Shown here: positions 43,595 through 51,781 of the stretch, one piece after another
How positions within the stretch are numbered: position 1 is the stretch's first letter
Layout of the letters: every line of letters begins with the position of its first letter
Origin: Curtobacterium sp. S6
GTDB taxonomy: Bacteria; Actinomycetota; Actinomycetes; Actinomycetales; Micrococcaceae
Direction of reading: 5' to 3'
Assembly: GCF_000710345.2 (NCBI RefSeq)
Contig: NZ_JHEL01000009.1
Span: 1-64,000 of the forward strand
Length of the DNA: 64,000 nucleotides
Notes under the pieces: model-generated
Told to the model about the DNA's origin: nothing
Seen by the model: only the letters and a program-made list of their open reading frames with translations
The model's database searches: none
Position numbers and translations under genes: made by a program

Positions 43595-43641
43595 GCTCCT
43601 GGTCAGTTCCCCAGGTTCGTTGCGGTGGAGGCGATGATTCT

Positions 43642-45297
43642 TTGAAGACAGAAATACCCGAGCCGAGGCAGGTGGCCTCGCGAGCTACGCATTCGTATCT
43701 CAGCACTGTTCTGCGGCGTGGATCAGGCCCCATGCCGCCCGCGGATTTCGTGGCTAACTGGTCCGATGCGCCACGTGATGGCAAGTTCTATCCGAGGTCC
43801 ATATCCATCGACTTGGCGACGATGCCGGATCACTTGCCTCCTCCCGATGCGGCGAGATTGTCGAGCCTCGGCGGCCTTCTGCGCCTCGTCTATGGAAGGC
43901 TTTCGCGGAGACTGAGCGTCACGGCGAATGACGATGTGGGGAGGATGCAGCGGTATCCCAGCGCGCGATGGTCTCGGGGAACGGCCTCCGGGGGATCTCT
44001 CTATCCGAATTCAATGTATTGGGTGAGTTCCGGAAACGACGGTTGCATAGCTGGTGTCTACTACTATTCCCCCGGAACACACTCACTGGTTCGCCTTTCG
44101 GTGGGTCCTGCCGCCGAAAGAATGGGCCGTCTCCTGAATCAAGAAGACTCCTCCATTCCCACGGCAGGATATCTGGTCGTCGGTCCAAAGCTATGGCGTT
44201 CTGCCTTCAAATATGGTGCCTTTTCTTACCACGTGACCACGCTCGATCACGGCGCAATACTCGCCAGTATCGATAGATTGACTGGGAAAACTCTCCAAGT
44301 TTCACGCCGAAGCTTCACCTTTGATGAAGAGGCGGTGGCTCATTTGCTGGGAATTGACCCCGAAGCGGAACCTCTTTTGTCGGTGACGGCATTGGAATAT
44401 GCAGACCTGAGGAGGAAACACGACGTCGACCCGCCTTGCGAGCGGTCTGCGGCCCCCGGATACCTCACGGCGAGAGTCCACGTTCACGACCATGAGTGGT
44501 CCCAACGCACGATCTCCTTTGACATGGTGCGGGCCATGCAGCGAGAAATGGTGGACAGCAACCGGCCGGCAACGGAGGCCGTGACATGCGCCCCGGCGCG
44601 GACGTCGGAGGTGGTGCTGACCGACGCGGAACGTCGTCGCACCATCTCGGCACTGACGAAACGCCGAAGCGCATTCGGCCGTGTGGGGTGGAAAGCCATT
44701 CCTCGGTCAACGTTGGAGGGGATGCTCGAATCCCTTGCCGGTCCGCCCCAGGCTCAAGAGAGTCGGGTGGCTGACGAGAGCACTCGAACGCCTCTTGAGT
44801 GGTACGTGGCGGTCATCAACGTCGCGGAGACGCCGCAAGGCTTCTACCGCTGGACTCCTCATGGCCTGCAGCTCATTTCGGCTCAGGACCCCACGGACTT
44901 TCTGCAACGCAATTACTTTCTACCGAACTACAACATGGCGAACCTCGCGTTCGTGCTCGTGCCTTGCGTTGACTATGGCCGCGCGATCTCCGAGCAGGGA
45001 TCCGTCATGTATCGCGTGGCCAATGCCGCCATCGGACGCGCCACGCAGGAGTTTTACCTTGCGGCCGCCCACGCGAACTTGGCAGCCGGCGCGGCCCTGG
45101 GGTTCAACAACGTGGAATATCGCAAGGTGTTCGGGCTCGAAGGGCACCAGGAGGACGAGACCGCGGACCCAACCGTCCGGCCGGGAATGTGGCCGGTGAT
45201 CATCCTGATGGCCGGGTCCGAGAGCGCAGAACTCGCGCGGTATCGGTACGACCTCTATACGAAAGGCATGGTCCACACGTGGGCTCGAGCACTATGA
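43642..45297 (+). CDS. SagB-type azoline dehydrogenase
   Basis: 551-residue protein with two nitroreductase-like halves. The first carries TASGGSLYPNSMYWV (FMN-binding SGG..LYP motif, about residue 117) and AFKYGAFSYHVTTLDHGA (about 190-205); the second begins RRSAFGRVGWKAIP (about 335) and ends AAAHANLAAGAALGFNN. These are features of SagB/McbC enzymes, which oxidise thiazolines and oxazolines to thiazoles and oxazoles with FMN. The start is uncertain: I favour TTG 43642, 10 bases after GGTGGAGG, because upstream in-frame codons lie in the hairpin. Its stop overlaps the LanB start by 4 bp. Confidence 0.85.
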   Translation: MKTEIPEPRQVASRATHSYLSTVLRRGSGPMPPADFVANWSDAPRDGKFYPRSISIDLATMPDHLPPPDAARLSSLGGLLRLVYGRLSRRLSVTANDDVGRMQRYPSARWSRGTASGGSLYPNSMYWVSSGNDGCIAGVYYYSPGTHSLVRLSVGPAAERMGRLLNQEDSSIPTAGYLVVGPKLWRSAFKYGAFSYHVTTLDHGAILASIDRLTGKTLQVSRRSFTFDEEAVAHLLGIDPEAEPLLSVTALEYADLRRKHDVDPPCERSAAPGYLTARVHVHDHEWSQRTISFDMVRAMQREMVDSNRPATEAVTCAPARTSEVVLTDAERRRTISALTKRRSAFGRVGWKAIPRSTLEGMLESLAGPPQAQESRVADESTRTPLEWYVAVINVAETPQGFYRWTPHGLQLISAQDPTDFLQRNYFLPNYNMANLAFVLVPCVDYGRAISEQGSVMYRVANAAIGRATQEFYLAAAHANLAAGAALGFNNVEYRKVFGLEGHQEDETADPTVRPGMWPVIILMAGSESAELARYRYDLYTKGMVHTWARAL

Positions 45298-48011
45298 AGA
45301 CGCGGGCTAGGAATGGCGGGTTGACGGTCAATCCGGTGGGTGCGGTCAGGTTGCCGGGAGTCTCCCACGATGTCTGTACGGACCTGCGGGCTACCTCCGC
45401 CGCGGCCCTGCACGAGCAGGACATGAGCCTGACCGAAGAGCTCGGTAATGCGGGGGAGCGGCTCGCCGATGCAATATTTCCGCTGGTTCCGGGCGCGGAT
45501 GCGCAGACGAGGCGGAAGCTCATCAAACTCCGGCGCGCCGTGTATCAAGGTGCGGGCGTTGACGTGGACGATTCGGTCAGGGCCTATGTCGCAGGACAAG
45601 CCCCCGAGGTCGCGGATTTGCTGGATGACTATCAAAGACTGTGCGACAGGCACCGCAACACCCGATCGCGCCTGGAGGAAGCTTTCTCGACCGGCGTGCG
45701 GGACGCGCGCGACCGTCTCAAGAAGGCCAGCCGGGAACCGGCGATCGCGAAGGCCCTCGCGGTGGGGTCGCCCGAGCTGAGCCGCGGGGTTCAGCGCTGG
45801 CGCCTGAGCCCGACCGTGGCGGTCCGGTCCAAGGCCTCTCGCGGTATCGAGCGGTCGATCCTCAAATACCTCGCTCGGGCATCGCTGAAGACGAGTCCGT
45901 TCAGCTCGCTGACGACCGTGGCCCCGTGCCTGGTTCGGGCCGAAGGACCGACAACCCGCGCGTTGCAGGGCGCAGGTACCGGTGAGGCTCGCGAGGTGAC
46001 TCATTCCCAACTCAACGTCGTCTTGCTGACGCGCGTTCTACGAGCCGTGGTGTCGGGGGACGCGCTCTTCGAATTGCCCCTCGAAGTATCCGACGCCGTG
46101 TCGAGGGATAGCGACCTCATGCGAACCGTGCAGCGTCGGGTGATCGACAACGACGAGGTCGAGGCGGAACGCGACTTCGACCTGGTCGAAGACAAGCTCG
46201 TGTGGTTTTACACGTCCACTATTCTGCAATCCGTCCTGAAGGCCCTTGCGCCGGGCACGCAACTGACCGGGGCGGAACTGGCGGAGACCCTGCGCTCCGA
46301 AGGCCTCGGCGATGACGACGGTTGTCGCAGGATCGTGCGCCAACTCGTGCGGTTGGGCGTCGTGGAATGTCGTCTCGTGCGGTTGAGCCCGTACGACGAT
46401 CCGCTGGAGACGTTGGACAACAGGCTGTCGCCGATGAACACCCCCTGGGCACACGCGGTCCGGGAGGCGCTCCTGACCCTGCGGGGGCTTCGGGACCGCT
46501 TCTCGTGCGCCGACGACGCCGAGCGATTGCGGATCCTGGACGAGGTGCGGCAGACCGTCCGAGACATGGCCGATGGAGACATTGACCTGCCCAAGACGCT
46601 GATCTACGAGGACGTCGTCCATCCCTTCTCGGGTGGGGACGCAATGGTCCTGTCGACCCGTGTACGTGACGATCTGGCATCCCTGCGCTGGTTGTTCCAC
46701 CTCCTCGATCCGGCCGAAGCCCATCGGCATCTCTTGAGCGCGTTCTTCGACGCCCGGGTGCCGGAAGGCGGAACCGTCGAGGACGTCGCCGGATTCCTGA
46801 CGGAGTTCGACGACGACGTCTACCGCGAATTCCTCGCCTGGGGCGCGAGCACCGGGACCTTCTCCGGCCTCGACTACAGGCCGCGCGCGAACTGGTTAAA
46901 TGATTCGGTTCCGCCGCACTGCGACGCCGAACGGCTGCGACTTCGCGACTACATCCAGGAGCGAGCCGGCGAGGAAGTCATCGATCTGGCGGGGTTCGCG
47001 CCGGAGGAACACCATCGATGCTCGAGTTTCATGCACGCCCGCTCGTACACCGCATTCATCCAATGTCCGACGGGTGATTCCTCCGAGATCATCCTCAATA
47101 AGGTTCACGGCGGGGCCGGATTCTCCCTCTCCCGATTCACGGGCGCCTTCGACGCGGCGGATCCGGTGCACACGGCCGTCGCGGAGTCGATGGGCTCCTT
47201 GAACGACGCCGAGGTGATTTGGGCCGAAGTGCCTGGTTCGGATGCGACGAGCAACCTCAACCTGCATCGCTCGTCGTTCCGGTACGGGTTGCAACTGCCC
47301 GGCGGCCCTCACCTGGACACCGCGGTGACCCCGATCCGTCTGGATTCCCTGGCCTTGCGCAGGGCCCCGACGGGACGACCCATGCTGTGGAGCAAGTCCC
47401 TGAACAGGTACGTCGTGCCGGTCTACACCGGTTACCTCATCAGCCGGGCGCTTCCCGAGCTGACCAGGTTGCTGTTGCTGCTCGGAGACGCGGTATCGCC
47501 TCACCTGTCGCTGTGGGATGGAGTGGCCGTTCCCGCCGACGCGCGGGGGATCGTGAGACGACCAGCCGTGCGGCACGGCGCCGTGGTGCTCGCGCGCGAG
47601 TCCTGGAGCACCCCCGTGGGTCTGTGGGAGGCCGGCATGGGCCGCGAGGTCGATCTAGAGACCTGGGCGAGGGCCCGGAAGCTTGCGCGAGACCTGGGCC
47701 TGCCGCCGCGTGCTTTTTACACGGTTGCCGATGGCGAGGTTCCCTCAACTCGCAAGCCGGTCTTCGTCGATTTTGACTCCCCCTTGTCGGTGGACGCGAT
47801 GCTCAACGACCGGAACGTCCACCAAGCCGCGACCCTGACTTTTCATCGCGTCATGCCTGATCCCTTCGGCGACCAGACCGAACACGATGCCGCAGCGGTT
47901 CGGGAGTTCGTCATCGAAACACATTCGGCGATGACCGTTTCTCCTCCGCAGAAGCCGGCGGATACAGCATGGACCATCAGGAAGGAAGACGCCCGTGACA
48001 CGGCACATTGA
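45294..48011 (+). CDS. LanB-type dehydratase, glutamylation (N-terminal) protein of a split pair
   Basis: 905-residue protein matching the Lant_dehydr_N domain throughout: KASRGIERSILKYLARASLKTSPFSSLT (split, about residues 180-207), the YDDPLETLDNRLS segment, and the end WARARKLARDLGLPPRAFY with KPVFVDFDSPLS. It lacks the 300-residue SpaB-C elimination domain of full-length LanB, which is encoded next door. In goadsporin and thiopeptide systems this protein uses glutamyl-tRNA to glutamylate Ser/Thr of the precursor, the first step to dehydroalanine/dehydrobutyrine. ATG 45294 overlaps the SagB stop; the 3' end overlaps the next gene by 17 bp. Confidence 0.88.
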   Translation: MKTRARNGGLTVNPVGAVRLPGVSHDVCTDLRATSAAALHEQDMSLTEELGNAGERLADAIFPLVPGADAQTRRKLIKLRRAVYQGAGVDVDDSVRAYVAGQAPEVADLLDDYQRLCDRHRNTRSRLEEAFSTGVRDARDRLKKASREPAIAKALAVGSPELSRGVQRWRLSPTVAVRSKASRGIERSILKYLARASLKTSPFSSLTTVAPCLVRAEGPTTRALQGAGTGEAREVTHSQLNVVLLTRVLRAVVSGDALFELPLEVSDAVSRDSDLMRTVQRRVIDNDEVEAERDFDLVEDKLVWFYTSTILQSVLKALAPGTQLTGAELAETLRSEGLGDDDGCRRIVRQLVRLGVVECRLVRLSPYDDPLETLDNRLSPMNTPWAHAVREALLTLRGLRDRFSCADDAERLRILDEVRQTVRDMADGDIDLPKTLIYEDVVHPFSGGDAMVLSTRVRDDLASLRWLFHLLDPAEAHRHLLSAFFDARVPEGGTVEDVAGFLTEFDDDVYREFLAWGASTGTFSGLDYRPRANWLNDSVPPHCDAERLRLRDYIQERAGEEVIDLAGFAPEEHHRCSSFMHARSYTAFIQCPTGDSSEIILNKVHGGAGFSLSRFTGAFDAADPVHTAVAESMGSLNDAEVIWAEVPGSDATSNLNLHRSSFRYGLQLPGGPHLDTAVTPIRLDSLALRRAPTGRPMLWSKSLNRYVVPVYTGYLISRALPELTRLLLLLGDAVSPHLSLWDGVAVPADARGIVRRPAVRHGAVVLARESWSTPVGLWEAGMGREVDLETWARARKLARDLGLPPRAFYTVADGEVPSTRKPVFVDFDSPLSVDAMLNDRNVHQAATLTFHRVMPDPFGDQTEHDAAAVREFVIETHSAMTVSPPQKPADTAWTIRKEDARDTAH

Positions 48012-49038
48012 GACGCCACCGCGCCAGTGGCTGGCCTCGCACATTCACTATGCGGCGCACCCGCAACCATTGTTGGCGCAGTGCCTACGACCGATGGTGC
48101 ATCGGCTACGGGAGGAAGACCTGATTTCGGGGTACTTCTTCATCAACTACTGGCTCGAAGGCCCCCACGTCAGGCTGCGGTTGCTGCCCCGGGACGGCGT
48201 CGACCCCCGGAGCGTGACCGACGTGCGAGATCGCTATATCGAGGAGTTTCTTCGGCGTCGACCGGCGCTATATCGGGTCAACGAGGAAGAATTTTCTGAG
48301 CAAAGCTACGACGTCCTCTTTCGCCTGGAGTTTAACGACGAAGACAGACGGCGCTCCGTCGATGACAACGGACAGATGCGCCTGGTCGCCAACAACACCG
48401 TGGTGCTCCGGGAGTATCAGCCCGAACTGACCCGGTACGGTGGCCCACACGGGGTGCGATTGAGCGAGGAGCATTTCGAAACGGCCTCTGATATTTGCCT
48501 CGAACTGGCCCATCAGGGCCGTTTGCTCGATCGAATGCATCTCTTCGGGACGGCCCTTCTGCTGATGCAGATCATCGCCTCGGTCTTCCTGCCTGACGAG
48601 GAGGACCGCGCGGAATTCTACCGAGAATACGAACAGCACTGGCGCGATTCATTCGTGGGCACCGACTACCTGTCGGGTCAAGATATGGACCCCAAGATCG
48701 CGCAGTCGCTCCCGACGGCGATCCGCTCGCAGCAACTTGCCGCGGAGATCGAACCCTCGCGTTCGAGCGGCCGGCTGGCGGCCCGTTGGAAACACCACTG
48801 TCTCGAGCTGGCGGAAAACGTGGATGCCCTGGCGCGCAACGGGGACCTGGTCTTTGAAGACTTCCGGAGCCCAGGCACGCACGTCCGGGCCCAACCTTAT
48901 GACGCGCGGGTGCGTCTGCTGTTCTCCTACGTGCACATGATGAATAACCGGATGCACGTGTTGATTTCCGACGAGGTGTACCTCACGCAGCTGGCCCACG
49001 AGGCCTTAACATCGCGGGGCGAGAGCCATGATCGGTAA
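47995..49038 (+). CDS. SpaB-C-like protein: glutamate elimination enzyme, or TclM-like cycloaddition enzyme
   Basis: 347-residue 'thiopeptide-type bacteriocin biosynthesis' protein (SpaB_C/Lant_dehydr_C fold). The N terminus has the family sentence WLASHIHYAAHPQPLL, GYFFINYWLEGPHVRLRLLP (about residues 45-64), and the middle ELTRYGGPHGVRLSEEHFETASD (split). Two functions share this fold: eliminating glutamate from glutamylated Ser/Thr (TbtC, GodG) and the formal [4+2] that builds the thiopeptide pyridine (TclM, TbtD). Since a split LanB needs an eliminase and only one such gene is present, elimination is the parsimonious role. GTG start at 47995 within the previous gene. Confidence 0.82.
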   Translation: MTRHIETPPRQWLASHIHYAAHPQPLLAQCLRPMVHRLREEDLISGYFFINYWLEGPHVRLRLLPRDGVDPRSVTDVRDRYIEEFLRRRPALYRVNEEEFSEQSYDVLFRLEFNDEDRRRSVDDNGQMRLVANNTVVLREYQPELTRYGGPHGVRLSEEHFETASDICLELAHQGRLLDRMHLFGTALLLMQIIASVFLPDEEDRAEFYREYEQHWRDSFVGTDYLSGQDMDPKIAQSLPTAIRSQQLAAEIEPSRSSGRLAARWKHHCLELAENVDALARNGDLVFEDFRSPGTHVRAQPYDARVRLLFSYVHMMNNRMHVLISDEVYLTQLAHEALTSRGESHDR

Positions 49039-50131
49039 CCAGCCCTTCGCGGAACACGCGGTTGCCGAGCATGCCGCCGGAGTGTTTCCCGCGCTCTTAC
49101 GCACGGCGGTGATCGGTCACCACACCGTGGAGAACGGGGTGTGGGGGCGGCTGGTGTCGGATGAGAGCCAACAGAGATTGGTGCGGCTCACCGAGGCCCA
49201 GTATGCCCTGTTGCGCAAAGCCGACGGAGCCACAACCCTTCAAGACATTTCCTCGTCCACGGCCGTGAACCCCGCGTCATTGGCCACGTTCTACGGCGGT
49301 TTTGCCGACCGCGGGATCCTCGAGTGGCGGACCCGGCCGGGCGACTCGTCCCCGAACGATGTCTCTCGGACAAAGGCCTGGCGGGCGGTCGCGGGGTGGA
49401 CCATCATTGTGATGGCACTGGCCCTGGGCGGTTTCTACCTCGCGCACTGGCCGCAGATCACCGCGGAATTATCGCGCCGCATCCCGGGGCTTACCGAGAT
49501 TCTTCTCGCCGCGCTCTTCGTCCTGGGTCGCGGGATCGTCCACGAAGCCGGTCACGCCGCGGCGGTGCGCCTGTGCGGCGGCCGAGTCCGGAGATTCGGG
49601 TGGAAATGGACCGGGCGGAGCCTCTACCTATACATGAGCTCGTCGAACCTGGGGCTGCTGCCTAGCCGAGCCGGAGTGACCATGGTCGCTCTCGCGGGGG
49701 TGATCGTCGATCTCGTGGTGACGGCCCCCATCCTGGTGGTCTGGACACAGAACCCCGCCCAACCGGTGCCGACCCTCATCCTCTATATCGGCGGCATCAA
49801 CGTCCTGACGAATCTCTGTGTCTTCCCCACCTTGGACGGATCCGCCGCGCTGAGCGGCATCCTGGGCACGCGTGAACCATTCAGCGTCGCCACGGGCCTG
49901 CGGCGTGCGAATGGCTCGCCCCATCGTTTCAGCGGAGGCCTCTGGCGCACATCGGTCATCGCCATGGCGGCCGTTGCCAGCGCAGCAACCCTTGTCATCG
50001 TGCTCGCCGTGACCATCCGACAGAGCGGGATAGATCTCTTCGCCGTCGGCGCCATGGTCGCGATGATGCTTCTGTCGTGGGGAGCCTCCCTCGGCAAATC
50101 AACCAAAACCACCGAGAAGGCAGGACTGTGA
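49028..50131 (+). CDS. Membrane M50-type metalloprotease with N-terminal PqqD-like region
   Basis: 367-residue integral membrane protein. Zinc motif HEAGHAAAVRLCGGRV (about residues 172-176 for HExxH) inside a membrane segment and CVFPTLDGSAAL (about 265-276, the LDG motif of M50 proteases) mark it as a site-2-protease-like enzyme. The first 110 residues (LTEAQYALLRKADGATTLQDIS and on) look like the PqqD/RRE-type winged helix found at the N terminus of 'peptide zinc metalloproteases' in RiPP loci. Probable role: recognition and removal of the leader during export, or immunity. It overlaps the gene before by 11 bp and the ABC ATPase after by 4 bp. Confidence 0.78.
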   Translation: MIGNQPFAEHAVAEHAAGVFPALLRTAVIGHHTVENGVWGRLVSDESQQRLVRLTEAQYALLRKADGATTLQDISSSTAVNPASLATFYGGFADRGILEWRTRPGDSSPNDVSRTKAWRAVAGWTIIVMALALGGFYLAHWPQITAELSRRIPGLTEILLAALFVLGRGIVHEAGHAAAVRLCGGRVRRFGWKWTGRSLYLYMSSSNLGLLPSRAGVTMVALAGVIVDLVVTAPILVVWTQNPAQPVPTLILYIGGINVLTNLCVFPTLDGSAALSGILGTREPFSVATGLRRANGSPHRFSGGLWRTSVIAMAAVASAATLVIVLAVTIRQSGIDLFAVGAMVAMMLLSWGASLGKSTKTTEKAGL

Positions 50132-51051
50132 AGAGCCCATCAACCCCACCGGCCATCACCGTTGAGAATGTCACCAAGAACTACGACGGGTCCTCTGCCT
50201 TGGGCGGTATTACCCTGAACGTCGCCCGCGGCGAATTCTTCGGAATGATCGGCCCTAATGGCGCAGGAAAGACCACGCTCATTGAGCTCATGGCGGGCCT
50301 GCAATCGCCGACATCCGGTCGCATCAGGGTGCTCGGATTCGATCCCGCGGTGCGCGACAAGAAATTCCTGCTCTCGGTGGGGATGCAGACACAACATCCC
50401 GCATTCTTCGACGCGTTGTCGGTCCGGGAGCATCTGGAGGTCGTTGCCGGGCTGCGTCGAGCCAGCCGACGGGACGTCGAGGACGCCATGGAGCTGGTGG
50501 ATCTGCAAGACGTCGCGAAGAAGCGCATCGACAAACTGTCCGGCGGCCAGAAGCAACGCGTGTCCATCGCGGCCACGGTCCTGCATCGTCCCCAGATCAT
50601 CTTTCTGGACGAGCCGACCGCGGCTCTCGACCCCGAGGTCCGGCGGCAACTATGGGTGACCCTCGAACGCCTGAGGACCGCGGGAACCACCACCATCTAT
50701 ACGACCCATTACCTGAACGAGGCGGAACGATTGTGCGACCGGGTCGCCATCCTGGACGCCGGGGAGATCGTCACCGTGGGGAGCCCGGCGGAGCTGTGCG
50801 CCACGCACTCCTCGGGGACCCAAATCATCACCGCTCCCGGGCGGCTTACCCGTCAGGAAGCGGAACAACTGCCCGACGTCCACCTCGTGGAAGAACGTGA
50901 AGGATCGCTCGTACTACACACGGCCCGCCCCGGGGCGGTCATGGCCATCGTGGAAGAAAGCGGCGGGCTGGCGGGCGTCACGGCCCGGCACGCCACGTTG
51001 GAAGACGTGTATTTCAAACTCACCGGAAAGGAGATGTCCCATGAGTCTTAG
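50128..51051 (+). CDS. ABC transporter ATPase (peptide export/immunity)
   Basis: 307-residue ABC-2-type ATPase with Walker A GPNGAGKTT (about residue 47), signature LSGGQKQRVSIA (about 138), Walker B IIFLDEPTAALD (about 158) and switch His in YTTHYLNEAERL. A 70-residue C-terminal extension is usual for drug and bacteriocin exporters (CcmA/DrrA type). GTG start in a GTGA overlap. With the permease it should export the mature peptide or protect the producer. Confidence 0.9.
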   Translation: MKSPSTPPAITVENVTKNYDGSSALGGITLNVARGEFFGMIGPNGAGKTTLIELMAGLQSPTSGRIRVLGFDPAVRDKKFLLSVGMQTQHPAFFDALSVREHLEVVAGLRRASRRDVEDAMELVDLQDVAKKRIDKLSGGQKQRVSIAATVLHRPQIIFLDEPTAALDPEVRRQLWVTLERLRTAGTTTIYTTHYLNEAERLCDRVAILDAGEIVTVGSPAELCATHSSGTQIITAPGRLTRQEAEQLPDVHLVEEREGSLVLHTARPGAVMAIVEESGGLAGVTARHATLEDVYFKLTGKEMSHES

Positions 51052-51781
51052 GCCCTTGACCAAGGCGGCGGCACTCGACACCCTCAGAAATCCGTTTAGC
51101 CTCTTTTTCAACTTCATCTTTCCGGTCGTCATGTTGCTCGCATTCGAAATGATCTACATGGGGCGATACGCGTCGGACGGGCGGTCTTTCACCGACTACA
51201 TCGTTCCGGGAATCCTGGCCTACGGCATGGCGAATAGCGCCATATTCGGCGTCGGATACAGCATGGTGAAATGGCGCAATCATCAGGTATTGCGGCTGAT
51301 CAGCATGACACCGACCGCGCCGGCAACGGTGTACCTGTCGCGGTTGTTGGTGGCCATCGTGGTGGCGCTCCTGCAGACGGCGTTGTGTACCGCCGTCGCG
51401 TCCCTCCCGGTCTTCGGCCTGCACGTGTCCTCGAACGTCTACCTGGCCCCCTTGGTCGTGGTGCTCGGGGTGACCGCGTTCTTCAGCATCGGGTGCCTGA
51501 TCGCTTCCGTGGCCAAGACCCCCGATTCGGTGGGTGGCGTGGCGAATGCGCTGTTGGTTCCTCTCGCGTTCTTCTCCGGGGTCTTCTTCCCCTTGCCCGA
51601 GGTGGCCGGGTGGATCCAGACGATCTCACGGATCTCTCCCTTGCGGTATCTCGTCGACGGGCTCTCGGGTTCTCTCGCGGGAACCGCTTCGGTTTCACAC
51701 GTTCTTCTCATGTGCGGGCTCCTCGCGGGATTCGCGGCCGTGATCATGGGCATAGCCATCAGGGTGTTCCGGTGGAAGTGA
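51041..51781 (+). CDS. ABC-2 type permease (peptide export/immunity)
   Basis: 246-residue membrane protein with six hydrophobic segments and the ABC-2 tail signature (NALLVPLAFFSGVFFPLPEVAGW, split, then ISPLRYLVDGL). ATG 51041 overlaps the ATPase gene by 11 bp. Partner of the preceding ATPase. Confidence 0.88.
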   Translation: MSLRPLTKAAALDTLRNPFSLFFNFIFPVVMLLAFEMIYMGRYASDGRSFTDYIVPGILAYGMANSAIFGVGYSMVKWRNHQVLRLISMTPTAPATVYLSRLLVAIVVALLQTALCTAVASLPVFGLHVSSNVYLAPLVVVLGVTAFFSIGCLIASVAKTPDSVGGVANALLVPLAFFSGVFFPLPEVAGWIQTISRISPLRYLVDGLSGSLAGTASVSHVLLMCGLLAGFAAVIMGIAIRVFRWK

